From Prosopocoilus inquinatus (Eukaryota > Arthropoda > Insecta > Coleoptera > Lucanidae): DNA of 64,000 nt. The DNA lies in contig CM069871.1 in NCBI GenBank assembly GCA_036172665.1, positions 7,564,001 through 7,628,000 on the forward strand, written 5' to 3'. The notes under the pieces are model-generated. The model was not told where the DNA came from and did not search any database. It worked only from the letters and a program-made list of their open reading frames with translations. Below are positions 22,725 through 33,495 of the stretch, in pieces. Each line of letters opens with the position of its first letter. Position 1 is the stretch's first letter. A program made the position numbers and the translations under genes.

Positions 22725-23450
22725 ATTGCCAGTTTTTGATATTCGTTGATTTTTCATTCGTTTATTTGTCCGATTTATTCCTTGCTTTCCGTTATTTTCA
22801 CTTGTTTTTCTTTTTTTTTAATTTTTATATTACGTTAAGGTGTCACTTCTTTCTTTAGCTTCGATTAGTGTTTCAATTATCTTCTTTTTCTATGGCTCCT
22901 TCGTTTTCCAGCCAAAATTTCAAGGTGACAACAAACGCCATTGTAATTTCAAATACAGTTTAATGGAAGAAGCAAAAGGAAGGACAAACAAACAAACAAA
23001 CAAAAAAATAAGCGGAAAGCAGAAAAAACCACAAAAACACGTCGGGTGTAACAGTATTAATTCGACACAAAAATTACAAATCGGATTTGCACAAGCATCA
23101 GTCATTTCGAGGAGTAAATGAATGACAAAAGAAAATCGATTATGTCTCTCTTTTGTTTTCTTGAAACTTTTTTGTTTTTAGCATTTTCTTCAATTGTTTT
23201 TCCTTATTTTGGTTATTCTTTATTTTTGAGTTCGCTTTGATTTCTCAATTTTTCGTTGATTTTGCTTCATGTCAGTTTTTGATGTTTTTTATGGATTTTT
23301 TACATTTATTTGTCCATTTTGTTCCTTCCGTTTCGTTATGTTCACTTGTTTTATTTTTTTGTGTATTACGTCAGTGTTTCGCTTTCAGTTTCAGTTATTT
23401 TCTTTTTCTATGGTTCCTTTGTTTTTCAGTCAAAATTGAAAGGTGGAAGG
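22725..23450. repeat. Diverged direct duplication, copies ~540 bp apart
   Basis: TTTATTTGTCCGATTTATTCC (part) near 22761 matches TTTATTTGTCCATTTTGTTC near 23307. Both continue through TTCCGTT, TTCACTTGTTTT, TATTACGT, GTGTTTC, CTTTTTCTATGG and TTTTCCAGCCAAAATT or TTTTTCAGTCAAAATT. The segment between copies includes an (AAAC)n-like run near 22985. Confidence 0.8.
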
Positions 23451-23499
23451 AAACAAGGGGCTTCCCAATGGGACCGATAGTGGGGTCGATGAAGACTTA

Positions 23500-24200
23500 A
23501 AAGTGTTCGATTAGAATTCCTCTTTTGGTTAAGAGATGGCGCTCTGAATGATTCTTATCGCTCTTTGATTCTGTACGAACGGTTTCTGGCACGTCGCGAT
23601 TTTATATTTTAAAACTTGATTTTGAAATGAAAGCGAAGTGGTGAAAAATGCTGTTTTACGCGTTTCAATTAAAATAATTTCCTCTTTCGGTCAAGAGATG
23701 GCTCTTCAGATGATTCCTGTCCCGCCACGGCTTCATATCTTGAAATTTAATTTTGAAATTGCGAAAGCTGGGAACGTCAGCGTGACGATGAATTGTTATT
23801 TCGTAAATTTCGATTAAAGTCGTTTTTCCTTTTGATCAAGAGATGGCGCTTTAAATAATCCCTGTCACACCATAATTTTATGTCTTGAAATTTAAGATTG
23901 AAATTGAAATAATTGGGAAGACAGGGAATGTGAGCGTGTCAGATGAATTGCTGCTTCGTAATTTTCGATTAAATTCGTTTTGCCTTTTGGTCTGGAGATG
24001 GCGCTTTGACGATTTCTGTTCACGCCGTGGTTGAAAGTTAGGTGAAACAATTTTGAAATTAATATCATTGCTAACTTAGAAGGCAGCGATTTTGTTTTGA
24101 AGACGTCCGTCAGCGTGATTATAAAATGCTGTTATGGCAAATAATAATAATTAACTGAAAACAGTTTTTACTTTGGGACAATAGATGGCACTGGTTTTTT
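23500..24200. repeat. Degenerate tandem array of a ~155-bp unit with AGATGGCGCT
   Basis: AGATGGC or AGATGGC-like words recur at 23534, 23696, 23841, 23996 and 24183. Each is preceded by CGATTAAA and CTTTTGGT-type sequence and followed by CCTGTC.CGCC and CTTGAAATTTAATTTTGAAATT. The units are diverged from one another, indicating an old array. Confidence 0.85.
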
Positions 24201-25527
24201 AAACAATTCAGTATGATGCGTTGGTAAGTTAACTTATTAACATGGGTCAATTAATTTCTAAAGAGGTTCATACTTGACGTTTGATACAACTCATTACGAG
24301 GTCGAATGTTTATGAATTTTTTTGTAAGAATCGTCGATTTTCTAGTCTAAATCGAAAATTTTCTTTTTTAAATCATATATAGGGTGTAATCGCGCTGTAT
24401 ATGTATCTGAAAAATCTAAATTTAACGTAGATACAAATTTAGGCTAATAAATCCATAATATAGCTTGAAATCGGGGAGAAAGGGGGCCAGTGAAAACTTT
24501 TCTACTCTTCAAAGGGTCGATGTCTAAAATAACTCGGGGAATCCCTCGATTTAGGACGTCAAAAATATTTTTTTTTAATTTTTTTTACGTTGCAACTTGT
24601 TCATTTTCAGTAAAATTTAAAAAAAAATTAGACGAAATTTGCAATAGTAACAGATTACGAACGATTTCCTTAATTTCAAAACGTTTGTAAATATTAGGGG
24701 ACCCTTCTTATTATGATTCCTAAGAATAGGATTGTATCCTAATCCCATGTGGACCAGTATTTCAGAAAATTTCTAATTTCTATATTACGTCTAATTTTAC
24801 GGTTTCCAATAGTAATTAACATAAACAAATATTAATTACGATCTGGTTTAATTGGGTGAGTTCGATCGGCCGTAACCAAGGTCGTCTGATCTCGTAGGTG
24901 CCCGATTTGTTGAGGGGCTTAATCAGTGGCGTCCAGTTAGGAGGAAATTGTTAACAGAAAAAAGAAATCGTAGCATGAAATTTTGCCATTTTATTTTATT
25001 TTTGTTACATCGTGAATCTGATTAAATAAATATTTCTATTATACGTATTATTTTATTGGTAAAAGTAAAAACAAGGATAAATCGGTTTGTTGTAATTGAA
25101 AATATTTTTTCTTTAAATAACTTTGCTTCATAAGAGCTGTGCTTCACTTTATAAATTTAATCTTCTGGTGCACGTTAAACTATTTTTGTCTTACGATTTA
25201 GAATCAAACTTTATTCTCATTTCAATTTTTGATATCTTTTTATTATTTTTACGTACCCACAGTTTGTGAGGTTTTCTTTTTGAGACGCCAACTTCACACC
25301 TAGAGAGAAATGGATGCGATAGCCTTGTCCACAAAGAGATTAATTAGTATAACTAAACTTCGGAGCTGTTCATGTAAAGTCGAGTTAAGTTTTGGCAGAC
25401 TCGCACCTTCTCAAGTTGGTTTACCCAGACAAGTGGCGCAGCGTGAGTTTGTTTCAAGTTTTCGGCTGAACTTTTGCGTCGTGCCGGGTTCTGTTCGATT
25501 CAGCTGATGATATTTGGGGAGATATTT
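24201..25527. other. No gene seen; one lone element end
   Basis: ATATATAGGGTGTAATCGCG at about 24374 resembles ATATACAGGGTGAATCACCC at 28747, with shared flanks, so a duplicated block is likely. CAGTGGCGTCCAGTTAG at 24926 is a single hAT-like tip. The open frame near 25310-25507 ends close to a GTGAGT word but has no recognisable content. Confidence 0.5.
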
Positions 25528-25700
25528 TAGCTATCACAAAGTGAGCAAATTTAATCGTAACTAATTTACGTAAGCTAACATCTGAAATCTTGAAAAGTTT
25601 GTTGATAACAAGATTCCGAGAAGGATCAACATTATCTCATTGTCAATGTGGAAAAGTAAAAAAAAAACATTTTTTAATACTCAAATAAAAATACAAACTT
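25528..25700. repeat. Dispersed duplicated block 1 (partner at 28140)
   Basis: TTAGCTATCACAAAGTGAGC begins a ~173-bp block repeated at 28140-28315. Shared words include CTAATTTACGTA, GAAATCTT, AAGATTCC, CAACAT and ACTCAAATAAAAATA. Confidence 0.9.
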
Positions 25701-26089
25701 CATGATCATAAAGCGGTTAATTAAATTTGGGAATCCACACGCACGTACAAGTTTGCGAACATGTATGCGGAGCCTTGGAATCTGCCAGTCGATTTTTTCC
25801 GTGTCAAGACTTTAGCAATAAGGGTAAAAAACAGCTGATATACATTACTATCTCTTTGAATCTCTGATTGGGCGTAAAAGTAAAAAAAAAAATAATAATA
25901 AAATATCACTTTTGACAACCTGAGAAACATCTCTGCCTGCATGTCAAGCTGCATGTATGTCTATTTGACCGGTACGAGCTTGTGGATATCCCCTTATAGA
26001 GACTGTAGGTTGATCTTTATTGTTTTACAAACAAAACTGTCACGAAATCCCAAATAAACGATTACAATTTTAGTTAATATTACATTTCA

Positions 26090-26205
26090 GGGATTTTATG
26101 TATGCATGTCCTTTACATTTTAACGATCGCAATGTAGGCAGGCAGTAAGTTAAGAAAGCAACGATTAATTTGATTTGCTTGGGAGTTTTTATGAATTTAA
26201 AATTC
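26090..26205. repeat. Dispersed duplicated block 2 (partner at 28031)
   Basis: ACATTTTAACGATCGCAATG, GTAGGCAG and CAACGATTAATTTGATTTGC recur in the same order at 28031-28140. At 28 kb blocks 2 and 1 are directly joined, whereas here they are about 390 bp apart and in the other order. Confidence 0.9.
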
Positions 26206-26589
26206 TAAAAAAAATAAAATTAAAGAAAATATAATAAATGTATTCTTAAAATAATGACCATAAAGATCTGCTGTTCGTTGCAAAATGCTGCATTAACACA
26301 CACTCAGCAATGTTCAAAACAAGAGCACAAGAATTATTTGAAGAAGAAGAAAAATAAAATAAAATAATAATAAATAAAACGAACACGATGATATTTAAAC
26401 TGAACGCCTGGAATGTTGGTAACTAACAAAAACTGCGTAAGAATTAAATTCAAATAAAACAAGGATAAATTAAAATAATGAACGTAATATTCTTTGAATT
26501 CTTTATGCAATTAGCCCCCGCCCCCTCTTTCCCCCGCACTCAAAGTAGAGAAAGTACATCATAACCGATTGTCTTTTTAGTAAATGCAA

Positions 26590-27320
26590 TTATTTTTAAA
26601 ATCTTTTAAGAATTTTTTAATTTTTTTTCCTAAGTTGAGTTGGGTTGACCTTCCAATAACTGGATTTCGATTTTTTTTCTTTCGAATTTTAATTTACGAT
26701 TTACAGACAGTTCGAACAATCTCATGGTCAATCGAACCTGATCCAACAACTGAACTCAACTCTGTTTAATCCGAACAAAAATAAGAAACAATAAAAAATT
26801 AAAGTAGACAAAAAAATTTAAAATAATCAATTTCAATGTCCACCCAATCCATCTGAACCCAACTGAATTCCATAAAATTTTAAAGGAAGAAAAAAAAATT
26901 GAAGTAGAAAAAGAAATTTAAAAATCTAGCTCCAGAAATTCCCAGGTCGACCCAACTCAATTGAACCCAATCTAACTGCATTCAATTGAAGCCAAAAATT
27001 TTTAAAAATGTAAGAAAAGAAAAACAATTACATAGAAGTTCGATTATTGTCAAGATCAACCAAATTCGGCTCAACAACTAAATCCGATTCTATTCAACCC
27101 AAGCAAAAAAATTAGAAATCGAAAAACATTAAAAAAAAAAGTGAAAAAATTAAAGAAAAAAGATTTTCAAACTCATCCCAATCTAAATGCTCTCAATTTA
27201 ATTCCATTCAACCCAAGTTAAAAGATAAAAAATATTTAAAAAATTAAAAGTACAAAAATTATTAAAATTTATACATGGATTAAAATGAACCTCAACAAAT
27301 CTCAAGGTCAGCTGAACTCA
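26590..27320 (-). repeat. Degenerate motif tract, CAAGGTCAACCCAACTCAA type
   Basis: About every 110 bp a C-rich motif of the form GGTCGACCCAACTCAATTGA appears (near 26640 inverted, then 26835, 26943, 27055, 27173 and 27304). The motifs are separated by A-rich spacers such as AAAAATTAAAGTAGAAAAA. This is the reverse complement of the tract at 41.6-47.5 kb. No frame is kept and units align only loosely. Confidence 0.65.
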
Positions 27321-27440
27321 CCAACTTACTATAATATATGACATTGTGCTCCATTTTTCACAAGTAGAAAACTATACAAGCAAAAATACTTAAAAAAAAT
27401 TAAAGTAAACAAAATTTTTAAATTTATATACTGAACTTAA

Positions 27441-27645
27441 GAAAATTTTGTTGCAAATAGTTTGTACAGCTGTTTCAGCTCTATTTGGGGCTTCATTAGA
27501 TGCAGAAGCGTAGCTCGAGAGTTCCACTGCAAACCAAAACGATTCGACCAAGGATAATCGCAACTGCGATGTAATAGTAATGAAAAGTTTAAACGGTGCC
27601 ATCCTACGATCGCTTTTTAACCTAACATTGCATTAGGATTGACAA
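27441..27645 (+). mobile_element. Seven-member hairpin repeat family, copy C
   Basis: Starts TTGCAAATAGTTTGTACAGC with the left arm shortened, then TTTCAGCTCTATTTGGGGCT, TAGCTCGAGAGTTCCACTGC, and later ATCCTACGATCGCTTTTTAA and CCTAACATTGCA. The order of core then tail matches copies A and F. Confidence 0.8.
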
Positions 27646-27725
27646 ATTGAAGCCAGTTTGCTACATAATAAGTCATCCCATGCAAGGCGACCATGTCAAA
27701 GCATACTAAAAGTTAAAAAAAAAGG

Positions 27726-27842
27726 TGCTAATCGTTTTTTATTGCAGTGAATCCCTCGAGCAGCCTCTGTACAGCTGTTTCAGCCCTATTAACGCAACGT
27801 TAGGTCAAAAAGCAATCGTAGGATGTCGCTGTTTAAACTATT
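27726..27842 (+). mobile_element. Seven-member hairpin repeat family, copy D
   Basis: Shows ATCGTTTTTTATTGCAGTGA, CTCGAGCAGCCTCTGTACAG, TTTCAGCCCTATTAACGC, then AGGTCAAAAAGCAATCGTAG and GATGTCGCTGTTTA. The right half of the core hairpin is deleted, as in copies B and G. Confidence 0.85.
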
Positions 27843-28030
27843 CATTAAAATTAAGCTCAACAAATCTTAAGATAAATGAATCTAACAGCAACTTAACAAC
27901 ACCAGTAAAAGATTAAAAATTATCAGTCGAAATTAAAAATCAATTAAAATGAAATTCAAGTGACGTCAAGGTCAATCCAACTCAACTGATCTCAACCTAA
28001 CTCCGTTTAGTACAAATTTATAGGTACTTA

Positions 28031-28315
28031 TTTTATGTATGTCTTTTACATTTTAACGATCGCAATGTAGGCAGACAGTAAGTTAAGAAAGCAACGATTA
28101 ATTTGATTTGCTTGGTAGTTTTTAAGAATTTAAAATTCTTTAGCTATCACAAAGTGAATAAATTTAATCGAAGCTAATTTACGTACGCTAACATTTGAAA
28201 TCTTAAAAAGTTTGATGATAGTAAGATTCCAGGCAGGGCCAACATCATCTTACTGTCAATGAGGAAAAGTAAAAAAAAAGTTTTTTATTACTCAAATAAA
28301 AATATAAACTACAGA
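28031..28315. repeat. Joined copy of duplicated blocks 2 and 1
   Basis: 28031-28140 matches 26090-26205, and 28140-28315 matches 25528-25700. The junction is precise at AAATTCT/TTAGCTATCAC. The rearranged order shows that the blocks moved as separate pieces or that the 25.5-26.2 kb copy was broken later. Confidence 0.88.
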
Positions 28316-28370
28316 CAGAAATATTTTAGTTATTATAAACCAATTTATTCACAATTGCAAATATATTGGT

Positions 28371-28507
28371 CAAGTCGTTTTTGGTTTGCAGTGGAAATTT
28401 CGAGCTAGGTTTCTGCTGACGAAGTCCCAAACAGGGCTGAAACAGCTGTACAGAAGCTGCTCGAGGTTTCCACTGCAATCAAAAACGATTTGCAACAAAA
28501 TTTTTCA
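28371..28507 (-). mobile_element. Seven-member hairpin repeat family, copy E
   Basis: The most complete core hairpin: CAAGTCGTTTTTGGTTTGCA at the left pairs with TGCAATCAAAAACGATTTGC at the right. The inner arms hold CAGGGCTGAAACAGCTGTAC. It is inverted relative to copy A and lacks the AGCGATCG tail. Confidence 0.85.
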
Positions 28508-31198
28508 AACTGATTATTAAACATAAACAAATATTAATTACAATCTGGTTGAATTGCATTTAACACTATTCATTACAACTATGCAGAATATTTTTTTGAC
28601 AAATTACTTTTTTATTTCTGTTCGTAAACGAAAGCGTCCTCTTCATTTATTAAAATTCTTAAAGCATGTCAAAACGGCAAGAGGGACCGTATTTGTAACT
28701 TCGATTTTCTCTACTAAATCCAGAAAAAAAAAATATTTTTAAATCATATACAGGGTGAATCACCCTGACGTGAGTTAAAAACATCTGAAAAATCTACAAT
28801 CAACTTCAGATGTTCCACCATTCCATCAATAAGTAAGGTCACTTTTTTTACAAGTGACGTGACATTTCATATTCGATTTTTTTTTTTTTTTAGGGAACTA
28901 TTTTTGGTAGTTTTATGCGTAATAGTTCATCATACTCTTGCTTTAAATTGCTTTACGTTAAACAGTTAAAGACTTAAAGAATTAAAAAGTAAAAAAGAGA
29001 GAATCAGAAAATGTGTCGAATTTACAGTTTTCTCTCAACATAAATTAGTTCTACGAACTAAAAAGAAAGCAATTAAGCCAAATCATTCGATGATAATCAT
29101 GAGTGTACAAGGTTACTTAAACAATACTCGAACTGAGTTTCCGAGCTATTGCCAAATTTAATCGCATTGAATTAAGGCAGGACGTTGCTTCACAATTCCT
29201 TGCTCTAATCCTTACTTGCTCGTTTAACCGTTGTTAAGCAACAACTGGAGGCAGGGGCCTACCTAAAATGTATTGTTTGTTTGTACCTAAAGAGAAAGCT
29301 CCTCCTCGGTTAAAGGTAGAAAGGTGGTTATCGGAAGATTCGTCCGTGTTTTTGATTACGACGTCCGTGGATATCTAAAAACTTGTCATGTTTTTCCAAT
29401 CACTTAATACGCGTTACGTAACACCGCTAACAGTAAAGTTACATAATTCATTAAAGAAGAACGTTAACGAGAACAAATAATAATAAGAATAATATCGACA
29501 ATGAAATAATAAAAATAACAACAGGTGACGCAATAACACGCGTTACGAAGTCGCGCACATCGAAAATGTGTTTGTTATTTATTTTATTTTTTTTATTTAT
29601 TAAAACGCTATAGATTTCGCAATGTGCCGAGGGCCCCAAAAGTATAACGTTGCTTTGCTTTTACGTGCAAAATATTTACCGTGCAGGATAGTTGCGGGCG
29701 CAACGGAAAAATAAACATTTTTACTGAATATGACCGCGAAAAAAGTGTGTCAATGAGATAGCCTCATTTTATGTTCCTTGTGCTTTGAACAATTGTATGT
29801 ACACTTAATAGATTATTTTTATTTTTGTTTAATTGCAGCTGCAACACACATACATACAGTTGCGAAATGTAAATTTATGTATTCTGCTTCGTTTGAATTA
29901 GTGAATTTTATTTTAATATACAGCTTGTTCTTTTACTGTGTGCAAATATTTAAGCCTGTAATATAACACCATAAGTGGCAACGATTGAACTCGTATGTTC
30001 TTAACAAAAATTTAATAGTTTTCGAGAAAAATGCAATGGCAGATTTTCCCTAACCGTTTGAGAACTGCTGGCATAGCTAAAAGTGGAAAACGGCCGCCTC
30101 TACAATTATGTTCCGAAGCCGAAGTAGGGCAGGGTCAGTATTACACTTGATCTTGAGCACGAACGGCGTAAATCAGCCGCTCCGACCAGCTGGTCAGTCA
30201 AAACGTTTACAATTTAAATTAATTCACTGCACGTAATTACAAGTTTAAGTATTTTTAAATTTAAATCTAGTGCAATTCAAGAAGCTGCGGTTCGTAATTG
30301 CCGAACAAATTCAAAGCGACATACGAACAAATTGTAATTTCCCATTCCATATTATTTTCAATAGACTCATAAAAATTTCCTTTTTTTCCATGGACCGTAA
30401 GTAGTAATACTTTCATAGCTAGCAGCGAGATTACAGTAAAAGTTTATTTACGTAAAAGAGTAAAAGTTGAACATTTTTAACGCGCTTGCCTAATTGGTGC
30501 ATGAATTCTAAATTTATTCATCGATAGTTGATGTCCTAAAACATATTACTTCGCTCGGTAAATTAAAATTTGAAATAAAATAATTAATAAATCCGTGATT
30601 ATTATTACGAAGCGCTTCGTTGAAGATTGAGTGCGCTATCGGTGGGCGTGTTCAAACCGAGAGGAATGCGAAGTTGACCTTCCTATCTTTCTCGCACACT
30701 TCAGCAGTTCCAAACGAGTGGTCCATCCGAATTTTTTTGGCTATGATACGGTAGCCACCAAAAAATATGCGCAGAAGTTAGCATTTCGTGTGCTTATACC
30801 GAGTTTTTTTTTTTATTTGCATACAGTAAGAGAACACCCTGTACATAAATAATCTGTAATAAGTTAAGACCATAAAAATAGTTAGTCTAACGAAGAAGAC
30901 TATTACCGATCTTAATGCCTGAGAAATAAATTCAATACATGAAAATACCCGGCGCATAATAAAAAATGAAAGAGATAAATTCGTTATTAAATCATTCGAA
31001 AAGAACGCAGGAAAACCAAACGGTCAATAACCGGATTTCCCTAAACAATGTCCTCCATTGATGTCACAGATAAGAATCGTACTTTTCGTTTACTCACGAA
31101 TTGGTTTTGCCAAAAAAAAAATGATGTTACTCTAAAACCAACGTGGATGCAGACTTACTAATTTTTGTTCCTGATTAAAAAAAAAAAAAACAAAAGTA
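28508..31198. other. Mostly unassigned sequence, no gene seen
   Basis: 28508-28800 repeats words from 24.3-24.85 kb (CATAAACAAATATTAATTAC, AAATCATATACAGGGTG). The rest shows no arrays. CACCCTGTACATA at 30835-30847 is a lone right-end motif. The open frame at 30631-30852 ends inside that motif and has no recognisable content. CpG-containing single-copy-looking sequence lies near 30040-30200 with a GACCAGCTGGTC palindrome. Confidence 0.5.
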
Positions 31199-31240
31199 TA
31201 CAGGGTGATTTATAATAAATGTCCGACCCGTTAGGGGGGT
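31199..31240 (+). mobile_element. Left TIR end, TACAGGGTGATTTATAATAA
   Basis: TACAGGGTGATTTATAATAA followed by ATGTCCGACCCGTTAGG matches left ends at 32071 and 34386, and in inverted form the right ends at 32915 and 33495. Which right end it belongs to is unclear. Confidence 0.6.
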
Positions 31241-31764
31241 GTATGTACTAAGAGCATGCAAGCATGAAATCACCTGAAATTGCAAAAAAATCAAGCCCTT
31301 TGAATACTGAACGGAAACCGTTTTAATAGCACTGATGACTATTAGAATGTAACGCGTAACGTGCTTTTAAAACCGGATTGACTAACTGTTCAAGTATTAC
31401 AAACTGTGTCACTGTGTTAACAAAATGGTTTTATAACAGATAAATTGATCGCATGATTGATGAATGACTCACATACGCCGGGCAATAATTCGCATTGTTT
31501 TGATTTTCTTTTACGCTCCAGGAAAAAAAACGCAATCGTGTTAATGGAGTCTTCATAAACTAAAGTTTTCATGCGAAATGCTTGTCTGCGCGTCATCCTA
31601 TCTTTCGTCAGAAGGCCGTAAACGAAAAAGGTTACTCCTGCGCCAAGGTTACTATACCATTACTGATTCTCTCAACGATGATGTGCGCAACATACTTTAG
31701 TTTCGGGTAGTTTATATGATTGTACTCATTGTAAATTCACATGTACATCCATTGTTTAATCGTT

Positions 31765-31898
31765 TTAGGTCCGATCTTACCACCTCTTGATAAATTTAAC
31801 CATTGGTTAATATCCTTGGAAACTATTGTGCCGACAATGGTTTCCTAGGATATAAACCGACGGTTAAATTTAACAGGAGGTGGTAAGATCAGACCTTA
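31765..31898. mobile_element. 134-bp foldback with ~62-bp arms
   Basis: CGATCTTACCACCTCTTGAT pairs with GTTAAATTTAACAGGAGGTG and its continuation GGTAAGATC. The inner arms pair through TATCCTTGGAAACTATTGT / ACAATGGTTTCCTAGGATA, leaving a very small loop. It is related to the foldback at 12806. Confidence 0.9.
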
Positions 31899-32070
31899 GT
31901 ACGTAAATATGAATATGAATATGAATGTGAGAACGTTTATTTCAATTTCAATATTGACGTATACATACTGTAATGTAGTCTTACACACTGAATAAAATTG
32001 AATTAGGTTCATTACCGATGTGACTACCAGGGACCACCAACCAATCTACTTCTGAATTTTCAATGCATTA

Positions 32071-32915
32071 TACTGGGTGATTCAAAATAAATATCCGACC
32101 CGTCAGTCACAGGTAGTACACAGAAAAAGGAAACAAGAAGTCTACATGCTTAGGAGGTCTAATGTCCATAGTTTTTGAAATAAAATGCGTTTGAAGATTC
32201 GGATATAAATTGGTTGACAGGCACTAATACAACTCTATTGCATGATGAACTCGCGTGAAACAGAACGAAACACTAGCCTTTACCTTGAAATGAAATTATA
32301 AGGCGCTCTTATTTGTGGCTTTCTGCGGAAAAAAAATGTATAATACTCAGTCATGTCTGTAAAATTTTACAATGCCATTCCAGACAAACTTAAAAACATC
32401 AATAATCATTTAAAAAAAAAAACATTTAAATTAGAATTAAAAAAATATGCTACAACGTGTTTATTACAACTTTTCAGAATTCTGTGAATAGATCTAGTCA
32501 AAAGTCATTATTAGGACTGTGATCATTCTGTTTTCCAATTTGTTTTTTTGTGTGATACTTTGTAATGTATGTACCTTTACGACTGTGATATCACTTATGG
32601 TTTTCGTATTCGTTAACTCTTATTTTGTATTTTGTTTCTGTTTTATTTTATTTTGTTGTTCACATAACGCTACTGTTATTATTGAATAAAGTACTACTAT
32701 TATTAATAAATAACAAAATAACAAAAAAAATTATTCATTCGAATTTTGAACTTGTGTACGTATACGTAAGAATGAATCATGATTTCCATTTCGGAATCAA
32801 AGGAGGTTGATTTCTGAAATGCCTCTGATAGAATTATTTCTTGCAATTTCACACTTGCACGACCTTAGTGAATACGCTCCTAGCGGGTCAGACACTTATT
32901 CTAAATCACCCTTTA
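32071..32915. mobile_element. 845-bp TIR element with GGGTGATTCAAAATAAATAT ends
   Basis: TACTGGGTGATTCAAAATAA at 32071 pairs with TTATTCTAAATCACCCTTTA ending at 32915. The GTCCGACCCG-type word just inside appears at both ends. The interior includes a LINE 3' fragment, so that fragment probably inserted into this element or was captured by it. An alternative pairing of the left end with 33495 is possible. Confidence 0.6.
32353..32720 (+). pseudogene. Decayed LINE retrotransposon 3' end
   Basis: The frame from 32353 encodes 44 residues, beginning MSVKFYNAIPDKLKNI, and ending in a stop at 32485-32487. The KFYNAIPDKLKN stretch, followed by FKLELKKY, resembles the C-terminus of insect non-LTR reverse transcriptases, where a FNxLP..IK..FK..LK.YL pattern precedes a YS..EF end. 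That last part (YYNFSEFCE, stop 32489-32491) is in another frame, so a frameshift is present near the long A run at 32409. A ~220-bp tail ends with GAATAAAG and A-rich repeats near 32720, as expected for a 3' UTR. It is severely 5'-truncated and inactive. Confidence 0.65.
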
Positions 32916-32921
32916 TACCAA

Positions 32922-33399
32922 ACAGTGTCTTTTTTAACTGTGACCATAGGGATTTACGTGCTAATGTTCTGCTCAAAATTTTAAGCTAATTTCAATTTCT
33001 AATAAACAAATACAATTTATTACAAATTATACATTGCCGGAATAACAAATGCGTCTTTAAATTAATTATTTTAATTGTTAAAAGTGGAAATTTTTAATGA
33101 ATCGAGTGGGTCAACGTTAAAAAGAAATTAATCGCTGCCGTCTGACGAATTAATTTTTGATTTTGACATACTCGATTCATATTTCGTCGTTAATAAATTC
33201 AACTTTACATCAATATAAAATTAATAATTAAATTAATGACGCGCCTCTTCTTCTTTTAATGTTTATTTTGTAATGAATTATACATGTAATTGATTATTAG
33301 AAACAAAAATTTGCTTTAAATTTTGAGCAGAACGTAAGTTAACATGAGGCAATTTTTTTAGCACGTAAATTCCTATGGCCACAGTTAAAAAAGCACTGT
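32922..33399. repeat. Inverted repeat with ~70-bp arms
   Basis: 32922-32986 (ACAGTGTCTTTTTTAACTGT, CCATAGGGATTTACGTGCTA, GTTCTGCTCAAAATTTTAAG) is inverted at 33313-33399, where the right arm has a ~25-bp insertion. A right-type TIR end, TCACCCTGTA, follows at 33495. The arms may be remnants of one larger foldback element. Confidence 0.75.
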
Positions 33400-33495
33400 A
33401 TGTTAGATTCCCCAAGTCTACAGTTGCTTTTGCTTCGTTTTTTCAAGTGCTGTGTGCAGTTAACGAGCCGGACACTTATTTTCAGTCACCCTGTA

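Noticed and set aside
31765..31898. Bacterial-type terminator hairpin
   Set aside because: Arms are about 62 bp, a related copy exists elsewhere, and the context is eukaryotic repeat DNA; a foldback element explains it better.
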